Part shown: one piece after another, positions 33,422 through 42,335 of the stretch
Layout of the letters: every line of letters starts with the position of its first letter
Numbering within the stretch: the first letter of the stretch is position 1
DNA from: Ruminococcus sp.
Lineage (GTDB): Bacteria > Bacillota > Clostridia > Oscillospirales > Ruminococcaceae
DNA: 64,000 bases
Assembly: GCA_017542125.1 (NCBI GenBank)
Contig: JAFXXU010000031.1
Coordinates: forward strand, 1-64,000
Direction: 5' to 3'
Translations under genes and position numbers: made by a program
The notes under the pieces: generated by a model
The model's database searches: none
Told to the model about the DNA's origin: nothing
The model's input: only the letters and a program-made list of their open reading frames with translations

Positions 33422-36400
33422 TCAAACGATAATGCTTCCTGAATAAACCGTTACCGCGTCGCCAGACATATAGACTGCGTCATCGGAATACCTGACTACA
33501 AGGTCGCCGCCCTTCAGCTTGACGATGATATCGGTATCCTTCTTGCAGTAGCCGTTGAGGACAGCTGCAACTGTGGCAGCGCAGGCACCTGTTCCGCAGG
33601 CCCAGGTCTCGCCGGAGCCGCGCTCCCATACTCTCATCTTGAGAGTTCTGTCGTCAATGACCTTGATGAACTCGGTATTGACTCTCTCGGGGAAAATGCT
33701 GTCGAACTCAAACTTGGGTCCGAGCTTTTCGATGTCAATGCCGTCGATGTTGTTCATAAAGACTACCGCGTGAGGATTGCCCATTGATACGCAGGTGATC
33801 TTATACTCCTCGTCGGCGATATTTACCCAGCGGTCAACAACTGCGCCGTTGTTGTTGGGTTCCAGAGCCACGGGGATCTGCTTGGGATCGAGCACCGGCT
33901 TGCCCATATTGACTACAGCGCCGTTTACCTCGCCGTAATGACGGGTGAGGTCGATCTTCATTATGCCGCTGAGGGTCTCAATGGTGAAACTGTCGCTGTC
34001 AACGAGGCCGTTGTCTCTCATAAACTTGGCTACGCAGCGGATGCCGTTGCCGCACATCTTGCCCTCGGAGCCGTCGAGGTTGAATATCCTCATCTTTCCT
34101 GCTGCAACATCCGATCTCTCGATAAGGATAACTCCGTCGCCGCCGATGCCGAAATGCCTGTCGGAAAGCTTGAGAGCCAGACCTTCAGGATTGTCGATCT
34201 TCTGATCGAAGCAGTTGAAGTAGATATAGTCGTTGCCGCAGCCCTGCATCTTGGTGAAATCAAGGCGCTTCTTCTCGGTGCGCATATTGTTGATGTCAAC
34301 GATCTCGGTATTATCCTCGGTGAACTTGCTCCTGATGGAGGATGCGATAGCGTTGGCAGTATCGATAGAGGTCAGGCAGGGGATGTTTCTCTCGACAGTC
34401 TTTCTTCTGATCTTTACGGAATCCCTGGTGGGGATACGGCCCTTGGAGGAGGTGGAGATAACATAAGCGATCTTACCGCTCTCGATAAGGGTGAGGGTGT
34501 TCTCGTCAGCCTCGTGAATCTTGGCTACTGCCTCGCAGGGAACGCCGTGCTCGGAGAGCACCTGAGCAGTGCCCTTGGTAGCATAGATCTTGAAGCCCAG
34601 GTCATAGAATGCCTTGGCGGTCTGGGGGATCTCACGCTTATCGGTATCTCTTACGGTGATGAGAACTCCGCCCTTGTTGCCGAGCTTATAGCCGGCAGCA
34701 GTCAGACCCTTATAGAGGGACTCTTCCAGAGTGGAAGCTACTGCAAGCACCTCACCGGTGGACTTCATCTCGGGGCCCAGGTGGTTATCAACGTCGATGA
34801 GCTTCTCGAAGGAGAATACCGGCACCTTGACAGCCACATAAGGCGAATTGGGATAGAGTCCGGTACCGAAGCCCATATCGGCAAGCTTTTCACCCAGCAT
34901 AGCTCTGGTGGCGAGATCTACCATGGGAACGCCCGTTACCTTTGAGATATAAGGAATGGTTCTGGACGAGCGGGGATTTACCTCAATAACATAAAGCTCG
35001 TCCTGATAGATAAGATACTGGATGTTTACAAGTCCCTTGGTGTTTAAGGAGACCGCCAGCTTCTTAGAGCAGTCGATGATGCGCTCGATCATCTTGTCGG
35101 AAACGTTCCAGGCGGGATATACGGCGATAGAGTCACCGGAATGAATGCCTGCACGCTCGATATGCTCCATGATACCGGGGATAAGGATATCCTCGCCGTC
35201 GCAGATCGCATCTACCTCCAGCTCGGGACCCATAAGGTACTTATCAATGAGCACAGGGTTCTCGATGCCCTGATTGAGGATGATAGCCATATACTCCTTG
35301 ATATCGGCATCGTTAAAGGCGATGATCATGTTCTGACCGCCGAGAACGTAGGAGGGTCTCATCAGCACGGGATACTCGATCCTGTTGGCTACCTCGAGAG
35401 CTTCCTCGGTAGTCATAACGGTGAAGCCCTGGGGACGCTTGATCTTGTGGAGCTCCAGCAGCTCGTCGAAACGCTCTCTGTCCTCCGCAGCGTCGATGGA
35501 ATCGGGGGGAGTACCCAGGATGTTAACGCCCTGAGCGGCAAGATACTTGGTCAGCTTGATAGCTGTCTGTCCGCCGAAGGCCACTACAACGCCGTAGGGC
35601 TTCTCAATGCGGATGATATTCATAACGTCCTCATTGGTGAGGGGCTCGAAATAAAGTCTGTCTGCGGTATCGAAGTCGGTGGAAACGGTCTCGGGGTTGT
35701 TGTTTACGATAACAACGTCGAAGCCTCTCTCCTTAAGAGCCCATACGCAGTGAACGGAGGCGTAGTCGAACTCGATGCCCTGGCCTATTCTGATAGGACC
35801 GGAACCGAATACGATAACGGTCTTGTTGCCGGTATGAACCGACTTGATGAACTCCTCAGCTTCGTCCTCGCTGTCATAGGTGGAGTAGAAGTAAGGGGTC
35901 TGAGCTGCGAACTCAGCAGCACAGGTATCAACCATTTTATATACAGCGTGGAGGGGCTTGGTAACAGCCTCGCCGGAAAGCTTCTCGATGACCTTATCGG
36001 GGAAGCCCAGCTTCTTTGCCTGATGGTAGGTCTCATAGGAGACATTACCCTTTTCAAGCTCTCTCTCCATAGCGATGAGGTTCAGCAGCTTATAGGTGAA
36101 CCACTTGTCGATCTTGGTGATATCGAAGATCTCCTCGGGAGTAACACCGCGGCGGAGAGCCTCATATACAACGAACAGACGCTCATCGTTGCAATCGTGG
36201 AGCTTGGCTCTGATCTCATCGTCGGACATAGCCTCGTGCTTGGGAGAGCGGAGACTGTCGTGGCCGATCTCGGCACCTCTTACAGCCTTCATCATAGCCT
36301 GCTCAAAGGATGTACCGATGGACATTACCTCACCGGTAGCCTTCATCTGGGTACCCAGTTCACGCTTTGCGTAAACAAACTTATCAAAGGGCCACTTGGG

Positions 36401-37477
36401 CAGCTTAACAACGATGTAGTCGATAGAGGGCTCAAAGCAGGCATAGGTCTTGCCGGTAACGGCATTGATGATCTCATCCAGCCTGTAACCGATAGCGATC
36501 TTGGTAGCCACCTTTGCGATAGGATAGCCCGTCGCCTTGGAGGCCAGCGCCGAAGAACGGGAAACTCTGGGGTTTACCTCGATAACGGCATATTCAAAGC
36601 TGTCGGGATTGAGTGCGAACTGGCAGTTGCAGCCGCCCTCTACCTCAAGAGCATCAACGATCCTGATAGCTGCGGTGCGGAGCATCTGGAACTCCTTATC
36701 CGCAAGGGTCACGCAGGGAGCCACAACGATCGAGTCACCGGTATGTACGCCGACGGGGTCAACGTTCTCCATAGAGCAGATGGTGATAACGTTGCCTGCG
36801 GAGTCACGCATTACCTCAAACTCGATCTCCTTCCAGCCGGAGACGCACTTCTCAACGAGCACCTGAGTGATAGGCGAGAGATAGAGACCGTTTCTGGTGA
36901 TCTCGCGGAGCTCTTCCTCATTATGAACGATACCGCCGCCGGTACCGCCGAGAGTGAAAGCAGGACGGATGATAAGGGGATAGCCTACATCCTCCCTGTT
37001 GGCGAAGTCAACGGCATCCTCAACGGTATTAACTACGATAGAGGGGATACAGGGCTGACCGATAGCCTCCATAGTCTCCTTGAACATAAGCCTGTCCTCG
37101 GCCTTGTCGATAGTAAGGGGCTTGGCGCCGAGGAGCTTAACGCCGTACTTATCAAGGAAGCCGGACTTTGCGAGCTGCATCGAAAGAGTAAGGCCTGTCT
37201 GACCGCCCAGGGTGGAAAGCACGCTGTCGGGGCGTTCCTTCTTGATAACTCTCTTGACTGTCTCGAGAGTAAGCGGCTCGATATAGATCTTATCAGCCAT
37301 AGCCTTATCGGTCATTATGGTAGCGGGGTTGGAATTGATGAGGATGACCTCAAGCCCTTCCTCCTTTAAAGCGCGGCAAGCCTGAGTACCTGCATAGTCG
37401 AACTCGGCAGCCTGACCGATAACGATAGGACCGGAGCCGATGACGAGCACGCGCTTGATATCTTTATTCAAAGGCAT
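33422..37477 (-). CDS. carB-dapF: Carbamoyl-phosphate synthase large chain fused to diaminopimelate epimerase
   Basis: This 1351-residue frame joins two enzymes. Residues 1 to about 1064 are a full CarB: two ATP-grasp halves starting RVLVIGSGPIVIGQ and TVIVFGSGPIRIGQ, and the C-terminal MGS-like allosteric domain. CarB makes carbamoyl phosphate for pyrimidine and arginine synthesis. Residues about 1065-1351 are a complete DapF, with both catalytic cysteines in MCGNGIRC and ACGTGACA and the MQGCGNDYIYF start region. DapF converts LL- to meso-diaminopimelate for lysine and peptidoglycan. The junction ATG (34285) has no ribosome site before it, which favours a true fusion. A lost stop by sequencing error is the alternative. 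Confidence 0.9.
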   Translation of the reverse strand: MPLNKDIKRVLVIGSGPIVIGQAAEFDYAGTQACRALKEEGLEVILINSNPATIMTDKAMADKIYIEPLTLETVKRVIKKERPDSVLSTLGGQTGLTLSMQLAKSGFLDKYGVKLLGAKPLTIDKAEDRLMFKETMEAIGQPCIPSIVVNTVEDAVDFANREDVGYPLIIRPAFTLGGTGGGIVHNEEELREITRNGLYLSPITQVLVEKCVSGWKEIEFEVMRDSAGNVITICSMENVDPVGVHTGDSIVVAPCVTLADKEFQMLRTAAIRIVDALEVEGGCNCQFALNPDSFEYAVIEVNPRVSRSSALASKATGYPIAKVATKIAIGYRLDEIINAVTGKTYACFEPSIDYIVVKLPKWPFDKFVYAKRELGTQMKATGEVMSIGTSFEQAMMKAVRGAEIGHDSLRSPKHEAMSDDEIRAKLHDCNDERLFVVYEALRRGVTPEEIFDITKIDKWFTYKLLNLIAMERELEKGNVSYETYHQAKKLGFPDKVIEKLSGEAVTKPLHAVYKMVDTCAAEFAAQTPYFYSTYDSEDEAEEFIKSVHTGNKTVIVFGSGPIRIGQGIEFDYASVHCVWALKERGFDVVIVNNNPETVSTDFDTADRLYFEPLTNEDVMNIIRIEKPYGVVVAFGGQTAIKLTKYLAAQGVNILGTPPDSIDAAEDRERFDELLELHKIKRPQGFTVMTTEEALEVANRIEYPVLMRPSYVLGGQNMIIAFNDADIKEYMAIILNQGIENPVLIDKYLMGPELEVDAICDGEDILIPGIMEHIERAGIHSGDSIAVYPAWNVSDKMIERIIDCSKKLAVSLNTKGLVNIQYLIYQDELYVIEVNPRSSRTIPYISKVTGVPMVDLATRAMLGEKLADMGFGTGLYPNSPYVAVKVPVFSFEKLIDVDNHLGPEMKSTGEVLAVASTLEESLYKGLTAAGYKLGNKGGVLITVRDTDKREIPQTAKAFYDLGFKIYATKGTAQVLSEHGVPCEAVAKIHEADENTLTLIESGKIAYVISTSSKGRIPTRDSVKIRRKTVERNIPCLTSIDTANAIASSIRSKFTEDNTEIVDINNMRTEKKRLDFTKMQGCGNDYIYFNCFDQKIDNPEGLALKLSDRHFGIGGDGVILIERSDVAAGKMRIFNLDGSEGKMCGNGIRCVAKFMRDNGLVDSDSFTIETLSGIMKIDLTRHYGEVNGAVVNMGKPVLDPKQIPVALEPNNNGAVVDRWVNIADEEYKITCVSMGNPHAVVFMNNIDGIDIEKLGPKFEFDSIFPERVNTEFIKVIDDRTLKMRVWERGSGETWACGTGACAATVAAVLNGYCKKDTDIIVKLKGGDLVVRYSDDAVYMSGDAVTVYSGSIIV

Positions 37478-37489
37478 ATTCTACACTCC

Positions 37490-38563
37490 TTACTTGTTTT
37501 GGTCTATCAAATCAACAAATCTGTCAAACAAGAAACCGGGATCCTTGGGACCGCCGCAGGCCTCGGGGTGGAACTGTACCGAGAACGCCTTTTCACCTAT
37601 GTACTTAACGCCCTCGCAGGTGCCGTCGTTGGTATTTACAAAGGAGACCTTTGCATAGTCGCCTATGGAGTCATTGACTACTGCGTAGCCGTGGTTCTGG
37701 CTGGTGATATATACCCTGCCAGTCTCGGTATCGGTAACAGGCTGGTTGGCGCCTCTGTGACCGTATTTGAGCTTCTGGGTCTTGGCGCCGTGGGCAAGAG
37801 CATAGAGCTGATGACCGAGGCAGATCGCAAAGGTGGGGATATCCATCTTGATGAGCTTCTTGAGCTCCTCGATGATCTCCTTATTCTCAGCCGGATCTCC
37901 GGGGCCGTTGGAGAGCATGATGCCGTCGGGAGCAAGCTCCGCCACACGTTCAGCTTTGGTATAAGCAGGAACGACCGTTACCTCGCAGCCTCTGTTAACG
38001 AGCTGCTTGGCAATGCTCCTCTTGGTGCCGAAGTCGAAGAGGACGATCTTCCTCTTAGTCTCACCATTTGCGGGTATCACATATTCCTTATCGCAGGTGG
38101 TATTCTTAACGGCGTCAACAATAGTATAGTTCTTCAGGTCATCGAAGCTGAAGCCCGCACCCTCGGAAACTATCTTGCCATTCATAACGCCCGATTCACG
38201 GACGATCTTAGTGAGCTGCCTGGTATCTATGCCGCAGAGGCCTACGATATTGTTCTCTTTTAAAAAAGTGTCAAGATCACCCTCACAACGGAAGTTGCTG
38301 GGCTCCTGACACCATTCTCGAACAATATAAGCCTTGACCTGCGGACGGTCTGATTGAAAATCAGACTTCATAATACCATAATTACCGATAAGAGGGAATG
38401 TTTGAACAACGATCTGCCCGTAATAGCTCGGATCGGTAAGTGTTTCAACATATCCCGTCATTGAGGTGGTAAAAACGATCTCGCCGACAGCCTCGCCGGA
38501 AGCGCCGAAGCTTTTGCCTTCAAAAATCGTGCCGTTTTCCAAAATCAAGTACGCTTTCTGCAC
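37490..38563 (-). CDS. carA: Carbamoyl-phosphate synthase small chain
   Basis: CarA is the glutaminase that feeds ammonia to CarB through an internal channel. The 357-residue protein carries the catalytic cysteine in TFAICLGHQL near residue 245 and the His-Glu pair in VQFHPEACGGPKD near the C-terminus. The N-terminal CPSase small-subunit domain starts MQKAYLILENGT. It starts with GTG after a GGAGGAG site and lies 12 bases before the carB-dapF gene. No PyrR-type attenuator is visible in the short leader. Confidence 0.95.
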   Translation of the reverse strand: MQKAYLILENGTIFEGKSFGASGEAVGEIVFTTSMTGYVETLTDPSYYGQIVVQTFPLIGNYGIMKSDFQSDRPQVKAYIVREWCQEPSNFRCEGDLDTFLKENNIVGLCGIDTRQLTKIVRESGVMNGKIVSEGAGFSFDDLKNYTIVDAVKNTTCDKEYVIPANGETKRKIVLFDFGTKRSIAKQLVNRGCEVTVVPAYTKAERVAELAPDGIMLSNGPGDPAENKEIIEELKKLIKMDIPTFAICLGHQLYALAHGAKTQKLKYGHRGANQPVTDTETGRVYITSQNHGYAVVNDSIGDYAKVSFVNTNDGTCEGVKYIGEKAFSVQFHPEACGGPKDPGFLFDRFVDLIDQNK

Positions 38564-38599
38564 TTAAAACTCCTCCTTTGACTCAATTTTATCTTATAT

Positions 38600-38628
38600 A
38601 TTATATCACGACTGCGCTCGTTTGTAAA
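38600..38628 (-). promoter_or_regulatory. Promoter of carA-carB/dapF
   Basis: TTTACA (38623-38628) and TATAAT (38600-38605) have a 17-base spacer on the minus strand, 37 bases before the GTG start. Confidence 0.75.
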
Positions 38629-38700
38629 GTGGTAATTATGTTAATTTTCTTTAACAGCCACTACATCTTGTAAACTATATGCTTCATACCGCGCAGATAC

Positions 38701-38738
38701 GCGAAAAGAAGCCTCCGCCCGATCGAGACGGAGGCTTC
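38701..38738 (-). terminator. Terminator of the Glu/Thr-rich lipoprotein gene
   Basis: A 10-base perfect stem (38708-38717 with 38729-38738) is followed on the minus strand by TTTTCGC. Confidence 0.72.
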
Positions 38739-38759
38739 CTTCTATATATGATATATATA

Positions 38760-39572
38760 TCACACGAGCGCCGCTCGATCGGCAGGGTCACCGAGATCGG
38801 GCTCGAGGGTGTCGGGGAACAAAGCTGTCAGTGCCTCATAGACGGCCTCCCCGCTCTCACTGTCCTTCATTGCTATCATCAGGTTCAGACCGCCATCATA
38901 TCTGACACTGACGTCGCATCTGTTTCCGTTGTTGAAACCTGTGAAGGCTTTGAAATAATCCTTATCCTCATCGCAGCTTATACTGAAGCCCTCTTCTCCC
39001 TCTTCGAGGCTCAGGATATATGCAATAGGGAGTTCATCAGACAGAGCAAAAGCAGCGTTTATGACGACGACCCTGCCGTCCTCCACCGCAAATGCCTGCA
39101 TCTTGCCCGTAAACATCTGTATACGGGCGCTCTCGCTCCAGCTTCCGCCGCCGTTAACTGTGTAGTAGCAATCAAAGTAAACATTTCCCGCACCGCCGCC
39201 GTTGGGTATGACGCAGAAGGCTCTGCCGTCACCGGTAACATTTCCAAAGCCTGCATCGAGGCGCTCGCCGAATGTGACCTCACCGTTCGGGGTCTCAAAC
39301 TCATAGCTCCTGTCAACGGTAGCGAGGAGCTCCTCATAGGTCTCCGGATCCTCAGGCTCCGGGAGCTCGGTCTCGGTAACAGTTTCGGTCTCCTCCGAAG
39401 ATACTGCCTCGGTGACGGTCTCAGTCTCGGGTTCGGCAGCGGCCTCCGTGACCGTATCGGAAACGGGTGCAGAGGTCACGGTGTTTACGGGATCGGCTTT
39501 CGAACTGCCGGCACTGCCGCAGGAGCAGAGCATCAGTGCAGCTGCAAGAGCCGCAGTATATCTTTTAAGCAT
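38760..39572 (-). CDS. Lipoprotein of unknown function
   Basis: The 270-residue protein begins MLKRYTAALAAALMLCSCGS, a lipoprotein signal with cysteine at residue 16 or 18. An acidic Thr/Glu/Val-rich linker (about 35-90) resembling the linkers of other exported proteins in this window follows, then a globular domain of about 180 residues with several acidic loops. No family is recognised. ATG 39572 follows AAGGAG by five bases; the frame opens 18 bases earlier. It has its own promoter and terminator. Confidence 0.8.
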   Translation of the reverse strand: MLKRYTAALAAALMLCSCGSAGSSKADPVNTVTSAPVSDTVTEAAAEPETETVTEAVSSEETETVTETELPEPEDPETYEELLATVDRSYEFETPNGEVTFGERLDAGFGNVTGDGRAFCVIPNGGGAGNVYFDCYYTVNGGGSWSESARIQMFTGKMQAFAVEDGRVVVINAAFALSDELPIAYILSLEEGEEGFSISCDEDKDYFKAFTGFNNGNRCDVSVRYDGGLNLMIAMKDSESGEAVYEALTALFPDTLEPDLGDPADRAALV

Positions 39573-39612
39573 AGTATTCTCCTTGATCATTCATTTCTCC
39601 CCTGATGCTTAA

Positions 39613-39641
39613 ATTGTATCACGGCAGGAACGCAAAATCAA
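39613..39641 (-). promoter_or_regulatory. Promoter of the lipoprotein gene
   Basis: TTGATT (39636-39641) and TACAAT (39613-39618) are 17 bases apart on the minus strand. Confidence 0.6.
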
Positions 39642-39700
39642 TATATAAATAATGACAATATCCGATGCAGGATTACACTTCAATTACAAATATTTCCGAA

Positions 39701-39744
39701 ATAAACAAAGCCGAAGCTTTTCGGCAGCTGCGGAAAGCTTCGGC
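39701..39744 (-). terminator. Terminator of the nhaC gene
   Basis: An 11-base perfect stem (39710-39720 with 39734-39744) is followed on the minus strand by TTTGTTTATTT. Confidence 0.75.
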
Positions 39745-39775
39745 GTAACCGTTATGTAAGCATTATGCTCCGGAA

Positions 39776-41293
39776 CTAGATCACGGAGTCCTTCTTTTCG
39801 TCATCCGCGGATGAGTCTTTTGAATTCCTGAAAGCATAGTTCAGGATGCCGACAGTGAGCAGAGTTACGGCAACTCCTATTACAAGGCAGATGATCCAGT
39901 TCTTGACAAATCCCGCGACGATATACATAATGAATGAGATCAGCGCTACTGTTACGGCATAGGGCAGCTGTGTCGCAACGTGTTCGACGTGGACGCATTT
40001 GGCTCCTGCCGAAGCCATAATGGTGGTATCGGAGATAGGCGAGCAATGGTCGCCGCATACCGAACCGGCCATGCAGGCGGAGATAGCTATTATCATCATA
40101 GTCCTGTCGGTGCCTGCAAAGACATCTACCACTATCGGGATAAGGATGCCGAAGGTGCCCCAGGAGGTGCCTGTGGCGAATGAGAGCATAGCCGCTATAA
40201 TAAAGATTATCGCCGGCAGGAAGGAAGCAAAGCCGTCAGCGCTGCCCTTAACAAGATCGGCAACATACTCGGCGGCGCCTAGGCTGTCGGTCATAGCCTT
40301 GAGGGTCCAGGCGAAGGTGAGTATCAGGATGGCAGGCACCATGGCCTTGAAGCCCTCGGGGAGGCAGGCCATAGCAGACTTAAAGCTGATCACTCTGCGG
40401 CAGAGGTAGAAGATAACGGTAACTATCAGCGCAGCCATAGAGCCGATGACCAGTCCCTTTGAAGCATCGCAGTCAGCGAAGGCATCAATGAAATTCACGC
40501 CGTCAAAGAAGCCGCCTGTATAGATCATCCCGACAATGCAGGAGCCTATAAGCACAACGATCGGGAACACAAGGTCTATGACCTTGCCCTTGGTATTGCG
40601 CTCTTCACCCTTGACAGCCAGCTCGTTAGCCTTCATAGCCATAACTTCGTACTTCTTCATCGGGCCGTAATCCACCTTGAGCAGCACAACAGCAAGCATA
40701 AACACGATGGTCAGGAGAGCGTAATAGTTGTATGGTATAGCACGGACAAACAGCGAAAAGCCATCCTCGTCCTTTACAAAGCCGGTTACTGCGGCAGCCC
40801 AGGAGGAAACGGGAGCGATTATACATACAGGTGCAGCTGTGGCGTCGATGAGGTACGCAAGCTTCTCCCTGGAGACATTATGTCTTGAAGCAACGGGAGA
40901 CATAACGCTGCCCACGGTAAGGCAGTTGAAATAATCGTCAATGAAGATCAGCATCCCGAGTGCGATGGTGGCAAGCTGTGCCCCGGCTCGGGTCTTGATA
41001 TGCTTCTGAGCCCATTCTCCGAAGGCTGCCGAGCCGCCCGCCTTGTTCATCAGCGCCACGATAGTACCGAGAATAACGAGGAAAATGATTATCCCCACAT
41101 TACCGGCGCTGGTGAGAGAAGCGGTAAAGCCGTCGTCGATGATATGGTTCATTGCTTTGACGGGGTTGAAATCCGCAAAGAACAGACCGCCCATTACAAT
41201 GCCGATAAAGAGAGAGCTGTAGACCTCCTTGGTCAGCAGGGCGAGTAGGATAGCGATTATAGGCGGGACAAGTGCCCAGAAGGTACCTATCAT
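39776..41293 (-). CDS. nhaC: NhaC-family Na+/H+ antiporter
   Basis: The 505-residue membrane protein has about twelve hydrophobic helices. Family features include the GTSWGTFGILIPI stretch near residue 370, the charged MIFIDDYFNCLTVGSVMSP segment near residue 115 and GDHCSPISDTTIMAS near residue 410. NhaC exchangers expel sodium or other substrates; some members are annotated as malate or lysine antiporters, so the ligand is not certain. I chose ATG 41293 because the protein then begins MIGTFWALVPPIIAI as in relatives and GGATGTG precedes it. Confidence 0.88.
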   Translation of the reverse strand: MIGTFWALVPPIIAILLALLTKEVYSSLFIGIVMGGLFFADFNPVKAMNHIIDDGFTASLTSAGNVGIIIFLVILGTIVALMNKAGGSAAFGEWAQKHIKTRAGAQLATIALGMLIFIDDYFNCLTVGSVMSPVASRHNVSREKLAYLIDATAAPVCIIAPVSSWAAAVTGFVKDEDGFSLFVRAIPYNYYALLTIVFMLAVVLLKVDYGPMKKYEVMAMKANELAVKGEERNTKGKVIDLVFPIVVLIGSCIVGMIYTGGFFDGVNFIDAFADCDASKGLVIGSMAALIVTVIFYLCRRVISFKSAMACLPEGFKAMVPAILILTFAWTLKAMTDSLGAAEYVADLVKGSADGFASFLPAIIFIIAAMLSFATGTSWGTFGILIPIVVDVFAGTDRTMMIIAISACMAGSVCGDHCSPISDTTIMASAGAKCVHVEHVATQLPYAVTVALISFIMYIVAGFVKNWIICLVIGVAVTLLTVGILNYAFRNSKDSSADDEKKDSVI

Positions 41294-41324
41294 AACAACA
41301 CATCCTTTTTGTATGTAATAAAAC

Positions 41325-41346
41325 AGGTGATCGCAAAGGATCACCT
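41325..41346 (-). promoter_or_regulatory. Hairpin at the 5' end of the nhaC transcript
   Basis: Perfect 8-base arms AGGTGATC (41325-41332) and GATCACCT (41339-41346) flank a 6-base loop, about three bases after the -10 box, so the transcript would begin within or at the stem. On the minus strand it is followed by GTTTTATT. It could stabilise the mRNA, act as an operator, or be a weak attenuator. Confidence 0.5.
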
Positions 41347-41348
41347 AT

Positions 41349-41377
41349 ATATTAACAAATTCTGACGAAAATGTCAA
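41349..41377 (-). promoter_or_regulatory. Promoter of nhaC
   Basis: TTGACA (41372-41377) and TAATAT (41349-41354) are 17 bases apart. Confidence 0.75.
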
Positions 41378-41461
41378 TGAGGTCGGAGAATTCATACTTA
41401 ATACTGTAATACCAGACAAAGTGCAAAGTTCTGCCACGGATAAAATGACGGAGCAGGCATC

Positions 41462-41959
41462 TCATTTGAACCTGCCGCCAAGCGCCCTGACACTGTACTG
41501 AGCGCAGAGCCCAGTAAACAGCCCCGCAGCACACCCGGTGAGCATAAGAAACGGCAGATACACCAGTACAGAAGCTGTCCCCATGACCAGCATCGCAGCC
41601 GCCGTCTGACCCAAATTATGGAGGACTGCACCGAGAACACTGCATACCCAGATATGCTGCTTGTCTATCACTCTGCATAGCAGCAGCATACCGGCAAGGC
41701 AGAGGAAGCCTCCGCTGAGGCTCATTATCAGAGATATGGGGCTGCCGGCTATAAGAGTCCCCAGCAGGATGCGGGCGGTAAGTATCATTGCCGATTCTGC
41801 TGGCCTGAGGGTATAGACAGCAAATACCGTTACTATGTTCGCAAGCCCCAGCTTTGCTCCGGGAATGGGAAACAGCGGCGGTATCTGCAGCTCTATAACA
41901 AAGATTATCAGAGCCATAGCCGTCAGCAGGGACATATAGGTGAGCTTTTTTGTGTTCAT
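41462..41959 (-). CDS. Gx transporter family membrane protein
   Basis: The 165-residue protein has five to six hydrophobic helices and starts MNTKKLTYMSLLTAMALIIF. The segment PGAKLGLANIVTVFAVY is the family signature of proteins once annotated as heptaprenyl diphosphate synthase component I. It is an ECF S-component-like fold with unknown cargo. It lies four bases after the NusG-domain-II gene and completes the apbE operon. A role in flavin- or quinone-linked redox at the membrane is inferred from context only. Confidence 0.82.
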   Translation of the reverse strand: MNTKKLTYMSLLTAMALIIFVIELQIPPLFPIPGAKLGLANIVTVFAVYTLRPAESAMILTARILLGTLIAGSPISLIMSLSGGFLCLAGMLLLCRVIDKQHIWVCSVLGAVLHNLGQTAAAMLVMGTASVLVYLPFLMLTGCAAGLFTGLCAQYSVRALGGRFK

Positions 41960-41963
41960 AGGC

Positions 41964-42335
41964 TCACCTCGCTACGCCGTCGAGCTGACTGTCGGCGGGC
42001 TCGATGACAAGTCTGTTTGGGAGGCAGATGATGGGCAGCAGAGAGCCTTCCTCGCCCCAGCCCTGACTTATACAGTAATGGTCGGGGCAATCGGCATAGG
42101 TAACTCTGATCCTGCCGCTTTTGATAGTGATGATGTTCTTCCTGCCCTCATATTCGACGGTAATCTCCCGGTCGGGCTCCTTGCTGAGGTCGATGGTATA
42201 TAGCACCTTGCCATCGCTGATGATATTGACGGTGCTGCCGCTGTCCCAGAAGCGGAGAGTCAGGTACGACCAAACCGCCGAGCCAATAATAACAAGCAAA
42301 GCAACAGCCACCCAGAATTTCTGTGAGCGTATCAT
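41964..42335 (-). CDS. NusG domain II-containing membrane-anchored protein
   Basis: The 123-residue protein has one N-terminal transmembrane helix (about 8-27) and an extracytoplasmic beta domain of NusG-domain-II type, with YEGRKNIITIKSGRIRV and the cysteine-containing ADCPDHYCISQGW and IICLPNRLVIE. It is not a transcription factor; this domain recurs next to Gx transporters and ApbE in Clostridia. Its start overlaps the apbE stop by four bases (ATGA). Confidence 0.85.
   Translation of the reverse strand: MIRSQKFWVAVALLVIIGSAVWSYLTLRFWDSGSTVNIISDGKVLYTIDLSKEPDREITVEYEGRKNIITIKSGRIRVTYADCPDHYCISQGWGEEGSLLPIICLPNRLVIEPADSQLDGVAR

Noticed and set aside
35141-37369. 742-codon open frame on the plus strand
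   Set aside because: It lies wholly antisense to carB-dapF. The encoded product is low-complexity Leu/Gly/Asp-rich and has no ribosome site; it is a codon-bias shadow.
38564-38600. Possible PyrR attenuator or other riboswitch ahead of carA
   Set aside because: The leader is only about 35 bases and has no room for an aptamer or terminator pair.
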